Made by a program: the position numbers and the translations under genes
Notes under the pieces: model-generated
The model's database searches: none
What the model saw: the letters and a program-made list of their open reading frames with translations, nothing else
What the model was told of the DNA's origin: nothing
From: Herbaspirillum sp. meg3
GTDB lineage: Bacteria; Pseudomonadota; Gammaproteobacteria; Burkholderiales; Burkholderiaceae_D
DNA: 64,000 bases
Direction: 5' to 3'
NCBI RefSeq assembly: GCF_002257565.1
Contig: NZ_CP022736.1
Coordinates: 1,178,001-1,242,000, forward strand
Shown: positions 1 to 9,835 of the stretch, in pieces
Layout of the letters: the number at the start of each line of letters is the position of its first letter
Position numbering within the stretch: the first letter of the stretch is position 1

Positions 1-32
1 CTCAAGATCATAAGAACAGGAGCATTGATGTC

Positions 33-887
33 ATGGATACCGCACCTCATCCCCGCTTTGTTCGCGTTGCTCAGGCACAAGGGAAGCATTCGCCCGGTTG
101 CCCGGTCGCTGGCTTTTCAGATGTGGGATCAACTCCCGATCCCGCGCGGGTTTCGCCTCAGTTTTCGACGCAGCCGGCCGGTTCGCCCGAGCAAGACCTT
201 GCCGTGCAGGAAAGACTGAAGCTGGCGCGTGACCTGCATGACGGTTTCTTGCAGGACATCACGGCAACGCTGATGCAGATGCGGGCTGAACTGGCATTGC
301 AGAAGAAAGGGCAGAAGGACGGGCGTGAACAAGCTCAAGCTCATACTCATACACATGCTCATACGATGCCGGGCGGTCATCTGGAACGCGCCATCCTGAT
401 GGCGGAAGATACTGTCGCCAGAATGCGCCGACGCGTCGGCGAACTGCGTCAACCGCTTGCCGTACCGGCGAAGCCAGAATTCCGGGAGCTTTGCACCGCC
501 TTGCAGGAACACCTCCATCGCACCCTGCAATACAGCGGCACCACTCTGCAATTCGATGCCTGTCCTGAGTTGCCGATGGAACAGGAACCATTGCACGAAG
601 TGCTGCAGATCGCCGGCGAGGCCGTCGCCAATGCGCTCAAGCACGGTGCGGCGGACCACATCGCTTGTACGGTGCGCAGCCTGCATGGCGTCGTAACGGT
701 CACTGTCAGCGACAACGGCGGCGGTTTTCAAATTGACTTATCCAAACGGAGGACGCAAGCAGCCTTCGGCCTGACCGGCATGAAAGAACGCGCTGCATTG
801 CTTTGCGGCGATGTGGAGGTGATCAATACCGTCTCCCGCGGCGTCACAGTCAGGTTGCAATTTCCGCATCCACTGGTTGCGCATTGA
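33..887 (+). CDS. NarX/LiaS-type sensor histidine kinase
   Basis: A 284-aa kinase that probably phosphorylates the NarL-type regulator starting 51 bp downstream. The HisKA_3 dimerisation helix is at about residues 60-95 with the phospho-acceptor in ARDLHDGFLQD (His69). The HATPase_c domain follows, with an N-box around GEAVANALKHG and a G1 box DNGGGF. No membrane segment is visible, so it may be soluble. The ATG at 33 has AGGAG at 18-22. The frame is also open to the window edge, so a longer protein starting outside the window cannot be excluded. The first 50 residues are low-complexity linker, and a His-rich insertion (HTHTHAHT) near residue 105 is odd. The signal sensed is unknown. Confidence 0.85.
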   Translation: MDTAPHPRFVRVAQAQGKHSPGCPVAGFSDVGSTPDPARVSPQFSTQPAGSPEQDLAVQERLKLARDLHDGFLQDITATLMQMRAELALQKKGQKDGREQAQAHTHTHAHTMPGGHLERAILMAEDTVARMRRRVGELRQPLAVPAKPEFRELCTALQEHLHRTLQYSGTTLQFDACPELPMEQEPLHEVLQIAGEAVANALKHGAADHIACTVRSLHGVVTVTVSDNGGGFQIDLSKRRTQAAFGLTGMKERAALLCGDVEVINTVSRGVTVRLQFPHPLVAH

Positions 888-938
888 ATTGCGTTTTGTT
901 TCTGCATCTCATCATTCAATTTCTGAACGGAGCCCATC

Positions 939-1589
939 ATGACCACCATGACCAATGCAACGTCTTCCGAGCCGATTTCCATCTTGCTGGTCGACGACCA
1001 TCCGATGATCCGTCTCGGCCTGCGTCAGATCATCGAAAGCGAGCCGCTCTTTTTGTTGGCCGGAGAGGCGGAAAACGGTGTTGTCGCAGTAGAGAAGTTT
1101 GAGTTGCTGCGACCGGATCTGGTGCTGATGGATTTGAACATGCCGGAGATGGACGGCATGGAGGCCATCAGCCGCATACGCGCGATTGCTCCCAAGGCGC
1201 ATGTGGTGATCCTGACCTCGCTGGATGGCGAAGAAGATGTCTTCCGGGGATTGAAGGCAGGTGCGCGTGGCTACTTGCTCAAGGATGCCCCGCCGTCGCA
1301 GATCGTGGAGTGCATTCTTGCCGTGATGCGCGGCAATAAATACGTCAGCCCCTATATGGCCGGAAAGCTGGCGGCACGCGTCGAACACGAGGCATTGTCG
1401 GAACGGGAGCTGGAGATACTGCAGTGGCTCTCCGAAGGTAAAAGCAACAAGGAAATCGCGCGACTGGCGCTAGTCACCGAAGGTACGATCAAGTTCCATG
1501 TCAACAATATCCTCTTCAAGATGTCCGCGGCCACGCGCACGGGGGCGGTAGTCAATGGCCTCAAGCGGGCGGTGATTTCCTTGCACTGA
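939..1589 (+). CDS. NarL/FixJ-family response regulator
   Basis: A 216-aa two-domain regulator. The receiver (about residues 10-130) shows the acidic pair in LLVDDHP, the phospho-acceptor Asp in LVLMDLNMPEMDG, and the conserved Lys in YLLKDAPPS. The C-terminal LuxR-type helix-turn-helix (about 150-212) carries LSERELEILQWLSEGKSNKEIA. GGAG lies upstream of the ATG. It directly follows the NarX-like kinase on the same strand, so the two form a probable two-component operon. The target genes cannot be read from sequence. Confidence 0.92.
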   Translation: MTTMTNATSSEPISILLVDDHPMIRLGLRQIIESEPLFLLAGEAENGVVAVEKFELLRPDLVLMDLNMPEMDGMEAISRIRAIAPKAHVVILTSLDGEEDVFRGLKAGARGYLLKDAPPSQIVECILAVMRGNKYVSPYMAGKLAARVEHEALSERELEILQWLSEGKSNKEIARLALVTEGTIKFHVNNILFKMSAATRTGAVVNGLKRAVISLH

Positions 1590-1609
1590 ATCGGCGCTGG
1601 CAATGTGTT

Positions 1610-1849
1610 TCAGAATTTTCCCTTGGCGATCTTGCGAGCGGCATAGAAGCGTGCCATCTCGATGGCCTGTTCCTTGCTGCGGAATTCCTGCGTCCCGGCG
1701 ACGGCCTGGCGCTGGAGAACCAGCGTGCTCTTGTAGGCGGCAGCACGGCCGCGATAAATCGTCAGATAGGACGTCCACGCCGTCGACGAAAGAGTGGGGT
1801 AGGCCTCCAGCACTACTTCATATTGTCCGATGACTTCGATATGCATCAT
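1610..1849 (-). CDS. Small conserved-looking hypothetical protein
   Basis: A 79-aa ORF convergent with the NarL-type regulator, ending 20 bp from it. The chosen start (MMHIEVIGQYEV) has GGAAAG upstream; an in-frame ATG at 1897 would add 16 residues without a better ribosome site. The product has a beta-strand-rich start (IEVIGQYEVVLEAYP) and a basic amphipathic end (EMARFYAARKIAKGKF). No signal peptide or membrane helix is seen. I do not recognise the family. Codon use resembles its neighbours, which supports a real gene. Confidence 0.6.
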   Translation of the reverse strand: MMHIEVIGQYEVVLEAYPTLSSTAWTSYLTIYRGRAAAYKSTLVLQRQAVAGTQEFRSKEQAIEMARFYAARKIAKGKF

Positions 1850-2300
1850 GCGTCTTTCCGTTTTTAGTAAATCCGATGACTGACTGTGTCCGTCCAATTA
1901 CGCTCTTCAAAATGCACCTTTCAAACTGTGCTTCTCTCAGCATTGTCCAATGATGCGGACGGACACCGTGCAACTCAACTGTGTACAAATTCCGACGAAT
2001 CTGTACTCTCTCTACGTCAAATTTTTTAGAGTACAGTACCGCTGAAAATTATTTGCGATCCCCTGAAATCCGCTCTGTAAAAGAGGTCTGGCTCTCAGTG
2101 TAAAAGCATGTCGACATCATAGTCGGCATGCGGCGATATGTGGAGGCCCGCCAAACTGTACTCCCCGTTCGTCCGGCGATTTGTACGCGCATCGCATTGC
2201 ATCTTCCTTCTAGACTTGATCCTGAAGAAATCGATCTTGAACACATGGCGTGTCAACACCGCGCCTGTTCTGATGCATGCACGTCCAACAGGAAGCCAAA
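1850..2300. other. 451-bp gap with two inverted repeats
   Basis: Lies between the small minus-strand gene and the chemotaxis receptor. It contains a perfect 9-bp inverted repeat (CTGTACTCT at 2001-2009 and AGAGTACAG at 2028-2036) and a 10-bp one with a single mismatch (GCATGTCGAC at 2106-2115, GTCGGCATGC at 2122-2131). No convincing sigma-70 or sigma-28 promoter was identified. Confidence 0.5.
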
Positions 2301-3980
2301 ATGAACCCAGCAAATTTCTCTATTCGTGTGCGACTCGGTATGGCGTTCGCCTTCGTGCTGCTCATGATGGCGGTACTGATCGCGATCAGTCTTTTGCAGG
2401 TTCAGCGTATCTCCGAGATTCAGGACCGGGTGATGGAAGAAGACTGGGCCAAGCTTGATGCGATACAGACAGTCGATGCCATCACCCGCTCCAATATGGG
2501 GCTGGTTCTGTCCTTGTTCATCACGACCGACAAGACGGAAATCGCAAAGATAAAAGCTGACGTGACAGGCAATATCGCCGTGTCGTTGAAGGCGGTCGAG
2601 ACGCTGGATCGTCTGGTTATGTCCGCCGAGGGAAAGAAATATCTCGATGCCGTCAAACAGGCGCGGCAGAAGTACGCGACGTCCTATCTGGACGTATCAA
2701 CAATGCTTGATGCCGGCCAGGATGACGCTGCCGCGTCTCTGGTGCACAGGCAGACCATGCCTTTGTTGCAAGCGCTGCAGGCCGAGATCAAGACCATGGT
2801 TGAGCATCAACGCAATGTGGTGGAAAAAAGCCGGCTTGAGTCGCACCGCATCGTCAATTCAGCCAGGCTTATCATGATCGCGCTGGGGGCGGTGACGCTG
2901 GTGCTGGCAACTATGCTGGCGTGGTGGATCAGCCGCAGCATTACACGTCCGCTGGCGCGTGCTGTTGCCTTCGCGCGCACCGTGGCGGAAGGCGATCTGC
3001 GTCAGGAGATCACGGTCACCAGCCGTGATGAAACGGGGCAGATGCTGCTGGCGCTCAAGGATATGAATGCCGGACTGGGCGAGATCATTGCGCAGGTGGC
3101 GCAGGGCGCGCACACGATCCTGCAAGCTTCGCAGGAGATCGCGCGCGGCAACATGGATTTGTCGGCGCGCACCGAGGCGCAGGCCAGTTCGCTGGAAGAA
3201 ACGGCTTCGTCGCTGGAGCAGCTGACAGGCGCGGTGCATCAGAATGCCGATCACGCGCGCGACGTCAGTCAACTGGTCAGTTCGGCTGCCAACGCCGCGC
3301 ATGAGGGCGGACTCGCGGTTGGCCGCGTCATTGAAACCATGGCGGCTATCGACAAGACATCCAAACAAGTGGTCAACATCACGGCCATCATTGACGGCAT
3401 CGCCTTTCAGACTAATATCCTGGCGCTTAACGCGGCAGTGGAAGCGGCCCGTGCAGGCGAATCGGGACGCGGCTTTGCCGTCGTCGCTACCGAGGTGCGG
3501 AGTCTCGCACAGCGTGCCGCCACCGCATCACATGAGATCAAGGCGCTGATCGACGAGTCCATACAGCAGGTTGAGGCGGGCGGACGCCAGGTGGAAGATG
3601 CCGGACGCACGATCGAAAATGTGGTGATGCAGGTACGCGGCATCAGCCAGACCATGGCCGACATCGCACTGGCGAGCAATGAGCAGAGCGCAGGCATCGA
3701 TCAGATCAATCACGCCGTTTCCGAAATGGATCAGGTCACACAGCAGAATGCGGCGTTGGTCGAACAAGCCGCTGCCGCTGCGGCTGCACTCAGCGAGCAG
3801 GCAATTGAACTCGAACGTGTCGCCGGCCGTTTCAAGCTGACACAAGCGCAAGCGGCTGTCCGGCCTGCGCCCTTGTTTGCGCAGTCATCGGCAAAGCCAT
3901 CAGTTCCCTCTTCATTAGTGACATCGTCAATGCAATCTCCCCTGCAGCCGCCAACGCTGTTGCCGGAAAGTTTTGCCTGA
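2301..3980 (+). CDS. Methyl-accepting chemotaxis protein (Tsr-like)
   Basis: A 559-aa inner-membrane chemoreceptor. The first membrane helix is near residues 12-33, followed by a periplasmic four-helix-bundle ligand domain (about 35-188), a second helix (about 190-211) and a HAMP domain (about 212-265). The long cytoplasmic coiled coil has the signalling tip FQTNILALNAAVEAARAGE (about 369-387). It should couple through CheW to CheA. The tail is Pro/Ser-rich and lacks an NWETF-type CheR-tethering pentapeptide. The start at 2301 has AGGAAG upstream and is preferred to an ATG at 2277. It is followed 27 bp later by a GGDEF-EAL gene, so co-transcription is likely. The ligand is unknown. Confidence 0.95.
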   Translation: MNPANFSIRVRLGMAFAFVLLMMAVLIAISLLQVQRISEIQDRVMEEDWAKLDAIQTVDAITRSNMGLVLSLFITTDKTEIAKIKADVTGNIAVSLKAVETLDRLVMSAEGKKYLDAVKQARQKYATSYLDVSTMLDAGQDDAAASLVHRQTMPLLQALQAEIKTMVEHQRNVVEKSRLESHRIVNSARLIMIALGAVTLVLATMLAWWISRSITRPLARAVAFARTVAEGDLRQEITVTSRDETGQMLLALKDMNAGLGEIIAQVAQGAHTILQASQEIARGNMDLSARTEAQASSLEETASSLEQLTGAVHQNADHARDVSQLVSSAANAAHEGGLAVGRVIETMAAIDKTSKQVVNITAIIDGIAFQTNILALNAAVEAARAGESGRGFAVVATEVRSLAQRAATASHEIKALIDESIQQVEAGGRQVEDAGRTIENVVMQVRGISQTMADIALASNEQSAGIDQINHAVSEMDQVTQQNAALVEQAAAAAAALSEQAIELERVAGRFKLTQAQAAVRPAPLFAQSSAKPSVPSSLVTSSMQSPLQPPTLLPESFA

Positions 3981-4007
3981 GTTGGTATCAAGCCCTGGAG
4001 GCACCCC

Positions 4008-6761
4008 ATGCGTAAGCAGCTGATCGATCATGTTGGTTTCAATCGCACCGTTCTTGAATGGGGCGCTTTCGTCGCCGTGCTGGTTTTTACCGCGCTGCTG
4101 ATCGTCAACTTTATCTGGTCCGAGCGGCGCCTCATTACCACTGCCGAAACCTCGCGCATGCAGGCGCAAACTCGCATCATTGAAGAGAATCTGTCGCATC
4201 AGTTTCAGGGGGTACGCAACGCATTGGATAGCGCGAGAGAAGCTGTCAGCAATCCCGATCACTGTGATGCCGCGTGTCAGAAGCTGCTGTTGCAGTCGCT
4301 CAAGCGCGCCATGCCGGGAGTACGCGCCATGGTGATCCTCGATAGCGACGGCAAGATTCGCATGTCGGCCGATGACATGGGAGACCGTCATCTGGATGAT
4401 CGCGATTTCCTGTCGCAGATTTCGCGCATGTATTCACGCAACCTGATGTATTTGTCACAGCCGTACGAAAACACCCCCGGGGTATTCAACATCAAATTAT
4501 CCGTGCCGGTTCTTGATGCCAACGGACGCAATGCCGGCGTGATCAGTGCGATTCTCAACCCGGAATATTTCGACGCCGTCATGCGCTCGGCGCTCTATGC
4601 GGAAGACATGAACAGCGCCATCACCGAAGAGGATGGCCGCAGGATATTGTTCGTACCCGCCAACCTGACGGAGATGCGTTCACCGGGCGGCGGCGATGAC
4701 GATTTTCTGGCGCGCCATCTGCGCAACGGCGCCACTACCAGTGTGCTGACCGGCCGCACCGCAAGCGGCGAGAAACGCATGGTGGTGCAGAGGACTGTGA
4801 CGCAGGGGGACATGGGGCTGGACAAGACGCTGGTCATCAGTCTCACGCGCAGTGTCGAGCGGCTGCACGCCGGCTGGCATGATCTTGCCTTGTCCTATCT
4901 GGCGGCATGGTGCGCCTTTGCCTTGATAGGGGGACTGGTGCTGACCTTTATCCAGCGTCGCCGCGGCCTGGTACACAACCTCAGGCAGATACAGGAAGAG
5001 CACCAGGCGGAAGCTGCCGAGCGTATGGAGCTGGCCCTGAGTAGCGCCAATCTGGGACTATGGGACTGGCATATTCCCAGCGATTGCCGCACCGTCGATG
5101 CGCGCAGTAACGCTATCCTCGGCTACACGGCGGAGAAGCAGCATAACGGCCCCGGCGAATGGCGCAAGCAAGTCAACCCGGAGCATCGCGAAGCGCTCGA
5201 TGAAGCATTGCGCCTGCATCTGATCGACAGCACCACTTCTTTTGAAGCCGAGTACGAGATGCAGCATCGCGATGGTCACTGGGTCTGGATCCAGTGCCGC
5301 GGTCGCGTCGTGCAGCGCGACCAGCAAGGACGTCCGTTGCGTATGGTCGGCACCCGCATGGATATCAGCGCACGCAAGAAGGCGGAAGCGGACATCGCGC
5401 ATCTGGCTTTTTACGATGGCCTGACCAACCTTCCCAATCGCCGTTTGCTGCTGGACCGTCTTGCTCACGCGGTTGCCAAAAGCGGCCGGGGCGGTTATCA
5501 CGGCGCGGTGATCTTTGTCGATCTGGATAATTTCAAATCGCTCAATGACACCATGGGACACGATATGGGGGACCAGTTGCTGAGCGTTGTCGCGTTGCGC
5601 CTGAAGCAGGTGACGCGCGAAGCCGATACCGTGGCGCGGCTGGGCGGAGATGAGTTTGTGATTTTGCTGGACGATCTGGGGGCGACGCCGGAAGAAGCTG
5701 CCGGCAACGCCGAGTTCGTCTGCCGCAAAGTACTCTCTACGCTCAATGCCGGTTATTCGCTGGGTGCGTATGAACTGCGTAGCACACCGAGTATCGGCGT
5801 CGTGATGTTCGGTTCGGCCATGCATACCGTCAATGATCTGCTACGCCAGGCTGACATGGCCATGTATGAAGCCAAGGCGGCCGGACGCAATACCTTCCGT
5901 TTTTTTAATCCCGGCATGCAAGAAGCGCTGGATGAAATCGCCATGCTGGAAAGCGACCTGCGGCATGCTCTCATACGCCGTGAACTGCTGCTGCACTATC
6001 AGCCCATCGTTGACGCCGAAGGCCACCTCACCGGCGTCGAGGCCTTGATGCGCTGGCGTCATCCCTTGCGCGGGCTGGTCTTTCCCGGCACCTTCATTCC
6101 GCAGGCGGAGAAGTCCGGCATCATCGTCGAGTTCGGCGAGTGGGCGTTGGAAACGGCCTGCGAACAACTGCTGCAATGGTCGAAGAGTTATGAAACGGAA
6201 CATCTCACTATCTCGGTCAACGTCAGTGCGCGGCAGTTTCGCCAGCCTGAATTCACGCAGCGTATCCTGCAGATCATCGAGCGCACCGGTGCCAATCCGC
6301 GCCGCCTGAAGCTGGAACTGACCGAGAGCATGCTGCTGACCGACATTGAAGATCTGATCGCCAAGATGAGCATGCTCAAAACCCATGGCGTGGGATTTTC
6401 TCTGGATGATTTTGGCACCGGTTATTCATCGCTGAGTTATCTCAAGAAGCTACCCATCGATCAGTTGAAGATCGACAAGTCCTTCGTGCAGGACATGTTG
6501 CTGACGCCGCATGCGTCGTCGATTGTCAGAACCATCGTCAGTCTCGCGCAAAGCATGGGATTGCAGGTCGTGGCCGAAGGGGTGGAAACGGCGGAACAAT
6601 GGGCCGCATTGAGGAGAATCGGATGTGGCAATTTCCAAGGCTATCTGTTCGCCAAGCCTGGCGCAATCTCGGATCTCGGTACCTGGTTCATTGCCTCGGA
6701 AGCGACCGCCGGCACCGGTGGCCGGGTGCATCAGCTGGCTTTGGTCAGCCCGGTCGTCTGA
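4008..6761 (+). CDS. Membrane sensor diguanylate cyclase/phosphodiesterase (PAS-GGDEF-EAL)
   Basis: A 917-aa c-di-GMP enzyme. A helix near residues 15-37 precedes a periplasmic Cache-like sensor (about 40-290) and a second helix (about 295-316). Then come a PAS/PAC module (about 340-460), GGDEF (RLGGDEF near 546, with an RxxD inhibitory site READ five residues upstream) and EAL (GVEALMRW near 677). EAL catalytic motifs NVSARQF, LELTES, LDDFGTGYSS, KIDKSFV, AEGVET and FQGYLF are intact, so both activities look possible. Its last 31 bp overlap the 3' end of the convergent MocR gene. It probably shares transcription with the chemoreceptor upstream. Confidence 0.94.
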   Translation: MRKQLIDHVGFNRTVLEWGAFVAVLVFTALLIVNFIWSERRLITTAETSRMQAQTRIIEENLSHQFQGVRNALDSAREAVSNPDHCDAACQKLLLQSLKRAMPGVRAMVILDSDGKIRMSADDMGDRHLDDRDFLSQISRMYSRNLMYLSQPYENTPGVFNIKLSVPVLDANGRNAGVISAILNPEYFDAVMRSALYAEDMNSAITEEDGRRILFVPANLTEMRSPGGGDDDFLARHLRNGATTSVLTGRTASGEKRMVVQRTVTQGDMGLDKTLVISLTRSVERLHAGWHDLALSYLAAWCAFALIGGLVLTFIQRRRGLVHNLRQIQEEHQAEAAERMELALSSANLGLWDWHIPSDCRTVDARSNAILGYTAEKQHNGPGEWRKQVNPEHREALDEALRLHLIDSTTSFEAEYEMQHRDGHWVWIQCRGRVVQRDQQGRPLRMVGTRMDISARKKAEADIAHLAFYDGLTNLPNRRLLLDRLAHAVAKSGRGGYHGAVIFVDLDNFKSLNDTMGHDMGDQLLSVVALRLKQVTREADTVARLGGDEFVILLDDLGATPEEAAGNAEFVCRKVLSTLNAGYSLGAYELRSTPSIGVVMFGSAMHTVNDLLRQADMAMYEAKAAGRNTFRFFNPGMQEALDEIAMLESDLRHALIRRELLLHYQPIVDAEGHLTGVEALMRWRHPLRGLVFPGTFIPQAEKSGIIVEFGEWALETACEQLLQWSKSYETEHLTISVNVSARQFRQPEFTQRILQIIERTGANPRRLKLELTESMLLTDIEDLIAKMSMLKTHGVGFSLDDFGTGYSSLSYLKKLPIDQLKIDKSFVQDMLLTPHASSIVRTIVSLAQSMGLQVVAEGVETAEQWAALRRIGCGNFQGYLFAKPGAISDLGTWFIASEATAGTGGRVHQLALVSPVV

Positions 6762-8371
6762 AACGTCTGGGGATGAGGAGACAGGACGGACGAGGTGGCC
6801 GGAGCTGGCGCGTAAGCGGCCTCGGCAGCTTTCTGGGCCTCCATGAAACGTGCGCGATGTGCTTCCGGCGTATTGCCCGTGGTTTTTCTCTCGCTGAGTT
6901 CCGTGGCGATATTGCCGAGCGTGCGTACCCCCAGTTCCAGGCTCTGATTCCAGGCAAAGCTATAGTTCAGGCGCAGGCAATTGGTGAAGCTGCCATCAAG
7001 AGAAAACATCGGGCCGGGCGCGATGCTGATGTCGAGCGCTTGTGCGCGCGAGTATAGTTCCAGCGCGTCGACATTCGCCGGCAGCGTCACCCACAGCAGA
7101 TAGCCGCCGTCGGGTTGCGACATGCTGGTTCCCTCGGGGAAGAAGCGGCCGACGGCTGCACTCATGATGCGGGCTTGTTGCGCGTAGGTCTTGCGCAAGC
7201 GGCGCAGATGAAAATCGTAGCCTTCGTTTTTCAGATATTCGGCGATCGCGATTTGCGGCAGCGAAGGCGTAGTCACCGTGTTGAGAAACTTCAGATGCTC
7301 GACTTCCTGGCGGTAGCGTCCCGGCAAGGTCCAGCCGATGCGGTATTCCGCAGTCAGGCTTTTCGAGAACGAGCTGCAGTAGAGCACCAGCCCCTCCGTG
7401 TCAAAGGCCTTGAGCGGCTTCGGCCGCTGCTCACCAAAATGGAGTTCACCGTAGACGTCGTTTTCAATAATAGGCAAGCCATATCGGCGCATCATCTCCA
7501 CCAGCGCCTTCTTGCGTTGCTCGGGCATGTTGAAACCCATGGGATTCTGGAAATTAGGCATGACGATGCAGCCGACGATACGATGGTCGGTCGATGCTGT
7601 GATGGTGCGTTCCAGTGCCTGGACGTCGATGCCGGTTTCGGGATCGGTAGGGATTGCTACTGCGTGCATGCCCCGGCGTTCGATGGCGTGCAGCACGGCG
7701 TAGTAGGCGGGCGATTCCACAGCGATGGCGTCACCCGGCTTGCCGATGGCTTGCAGGCAGAGATTGATGGCTTCAGTGGCGCCTTCGGTGATGATGATTT
7801 CTGCTGCATTGATCGCCAGCCCGGTTTCGAGATGACGGCGTGCGATCTGGCGGATCAGCTCCTGATTGCCGGGCGGCAAGGCGCCCATCAGTTCCTGACG
7901 CTCGCGGCGGCGATACAATCCCCGCGCCAGCTGACTGATGCGGGCCCACGGGAACAACGCCGGATCGGGATAAGGCGAACCAAGCGGCAGGGAATTTTTG
8001 CAATTGATCGAGCGCAGGTTCGACAGGGCCAGTTCATACGACGGCATGGATGCCGTGAGGGGCGTGGTGGTCATGGCCGCCATAGCCGCCGCTTCGCGCG
8101 TAACGTCCAGCGGGACATCGTCTTGCCGGTTGTCGTCTTTGCGGAGAACCGTCTCCTTGTTGCGCACCCGGACAAAATAGCCGGACTGTGGGCGGCTCTC
8201 GATGATGCCGCGACTTTCCAGCAAGAGAAACGCGCGAATGACGGTGGAGATGCTGAGATGATGAAGTTGGCTCGTACGCCGCACGGAAGGAATTTTCTCG
8301 CCTTCGAGCATGAGCCCTTGTTCGATCTGTTGACTGATTGTGTCCGCAAGCGTTTCGTACAGCGTCATCAT
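6731..8371 (-). CDS. MocR/PdxR-type transcriptional regulator (GntR HTH + aminotransferase fold)
   Basis: A 546-aa fusion. The N-terminal winged helix (about residues 1-70) has the GntR pattern EGEKIPSVRRTSQLHHLSISTV. The class I aminotransferase-like domain (about 110-500) has the PLP-binding Lys in SSFSKSLTAEYRIGW. Family members sense PLP or amino-compound adducts and control neighbouring genes. No pdx, gab or tau gene is adjacent here, so the target is unclear. The MM start at 8371 has GGGGAG upstream. The 3' end overlaps the convergent GGDEF-EAL gene by 31 bp. The C-terminus carries an Ala/Pro-rich tail. Confidence 0.92.
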   Translation of the reverse strand: MMTLYETLADTISQQIEQGLMLEGEKIPSVRRTSQLHHLSISTVIRAFLLLESRGIIESRPQSGYFVRVRNKETVLRKDDNRQDDVPLDVTREAAAMAAMTTTPLTASMPSYELALSNLRSINCKNSLPLGSPYPDPALFPWARISQLARGLYRRRERQELMGALPPGNQELIRQIARRHLETGLAINAAEIIITEGATEAINLCLQAIGKPGDAIAVESPAYYAVLHAIERRGMHAVAIPTDPETGIDVQALERTITASTDHRIVGCIVMPNFQNPMGFNMPEQRKKALVEMMRRYGLPIIENDVYGELHFGEQRPKPLKAFDTEGLVLYCSSFSKSLTAEYRIGWTLPGRYRQEVEHLKFLNTVTTPSLPQIAIAEYLKNEGYDFHLRRLRKTYAQQARIMSAAVGRFFPEGTSMSQPDGGYLLWVTLPANVDALELYSRAQALDISIAPGPMFSLDGSFTNCLRLNYSFAWNQSLELGVRTLGNIATELSERKTTGNTPEAHRARFMEAQKAAEAAYAPAPATSSVLSPHPQTFQTTGLTKAS

Positions 8372-8743
8372 GTTCTCCCCTTGGCGCAGGTGCACCAGCT
8401 TTTTTTATGCTATGCCGCTGACTTTGCTTCGCCAATCATACCTGCGTATGAAAGACACTTTCCGCGGAGAAATGATGCTGATGCAACGATCCGCTTCCGC
8501 TCATTCCTGCATGAAAAAACATTTCCTGATTCAGCCGCTTTCCCCAGACAAAGCGGCAAGACGATGCATGCCGATGTCGTCTGCGAGATCCTGCAGATAA
8601 CGAGGTTCGCTACTTATACTTTAGTGTAATACGGATTTCTTTACAATTCGCCTGCGCTTATACTCGGGCGCTGGGGTTGAATCAAAAAACAAAAGACGCA
8701 GTTCAGAGAACACAAAACACAATATCAATAATAGAGGACGGGT
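8372..8743. other. 372-bp divergent intergenic region
   Basis: Separates the minus-strand MocR gene from the plus-strand kinase and should hold promoters for both. The stretch 8600-8670 is AT-rich with several TATACT/TACAAT-like hexamers, but none is paired with a good -35 box at 16-18 bp. No gene or repeat is seen. Confidence 0.4.
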
Positions 8744-9835
8744 ATGTTCATTTCCGCGCGATCACCGCTGCTGCCAATCAGCGCAGGCATACTGACGGTG
8801 GCGATATTTGCAATCGATGCATTGACGCCATTGGATATCGCCATTGCGGTGCTGTATGTGGTGGTGGTTCTGCTGTCGGTAGCGGCATGGCCGCGGCGCG
8901 GCGTGATTGCGATGACCACCTTGTGTATTGTGTTGACGCTGGTCGCCTACGGCACCTCGCATGGTCTTGCCACCTATGACGCGGCCCTGGCGCGCTGTCT
9001 GGTGAGCCTCGCGGCAATCGTCATCACCGCCTTCTTGGCGCTTAAAGGACAGGCCGCCGCCAACGCCCTGATTCAGCGCGAGGAAGCATTGCATCAGGCG
9101 CAGACGCAGTTGGCGCATACCAGCCGGGTGACCACGCTGGGTGAGCTGGCGGCTTCCATCGCACATGAGGTCAATCAGCCGCTGGCGGCGATTGCGACCC
9201 ACGGCGAAGCCTGTCTGCGATGGCTCAATCGCCCGCAACCGGATCTGGACGAAGCGCGTCTAGCCATCGACGGCATGTTGCGCGATGCACACCGCGCCAG
9301 CGAAATCATCCGTCGCATCCGGGCTATGGCGCGCAAGGCGGAGCCTTCCTATATTCCGCTGGATATCAACGAAGTCGCCCGCGAAAGTTGCGATCTGGTG
9401 CAGCGCGAGTTGCTGCGCACCGGCGTGGTGTTGAGCCTCGATCTGGAATCTGATCTGCCACAGGTGCGTGCCGATCGCGTGCAGTTGCAACAGGTGCTGA
9501 TCAACCTGCTGATGAACAGTATCCAGGCCATGACCGAAGCGCATGGGAAGGATCGACGGCTCAGCGTTAAATCTTTCGTGCGCAGGAGCGACGAGGGCGT
9601 CAGCGTGGCGCTGGAGATTTCCGATACCGGGCCGGGTTTCCCGGCGGCGCACATTGGTCGCCTGTTTGAAGCTTTCTTCACCACCAAGAAAGATGGCATG
9701 GGTATGGGATTACCGATCTGCCGCTCCATCATCGAAGCACATGGGGGCCGGATCCAGGCGCAAAACAACGAGATGTACGGTGCAACGATTTCTTTCCATC
9801 TGCCGCTGATTTCCGGAGGCGAGGCCAATGGCTAA
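8744..9835 (+). CDS. FixL-like membrane sensor histidine kinase
   Basis: A 363-aa kinase. About four hydrophobic helices occupy residues 8-110, so the sensor is probably in the membrane. A short coiled coil leads into HisKA with the phospho-acceptor in SIAHEVNQPLAAIA (His near 142). HATPase_c follows with an N-box (LINLLMNSIQAM), G1 box SDTGPGF and G2 box KKDGMGMGLPIC. It overlaps the following regulator by 8 bp, so the two are translationally coupled. No PAS or haem-binding domain is visible, so oxygen sensing should not be assumed. Confidence 0.9.
   Translation: MFISARSPLLPISAGILTVAIFAIDALTPLDIAIAVLYVVVVLLSVAAWPRRGVIAMTTLCIVLTLVAYGTSHGLATYDAALARCLVSLAAIVITAFLALKGQAAANALIQREEALHQAQTQLAHTSRVTTLGELAASIAHEVNQPLAAIATHGEACLRWLNRPQPDLDEARLAIDGMLRDAHRASEIIRRIRAMARKAEPSYIPLDINEVARESCDLVQRELLRTGVVLSLDLESDLPQVRADRVQLQQVLINLLMNSIQAMTEAHGKDRRLSVKSFVRRSDEGVSVALEISDTGPGFPAAHIGRLFEAFFTTKKDGMGMGLPICRSIIEAHGGRIQAQNNEMYGATISFHLPLISGGEANG

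Noticed and set aside
7115..8629. 504-codon plus-strand frame across the MocR gene
   Set aside because: It lies antisense to a clear MocR regulator with intact domains, and its translation matches no fold pattern.
9094..9110. Haem-PAS oxygen sensor in the FixL-like kinase
   Set aside because: The region before HisKA is only membrane helices and a short coiled coil; no PAS fold or haem-ligand His is evident.
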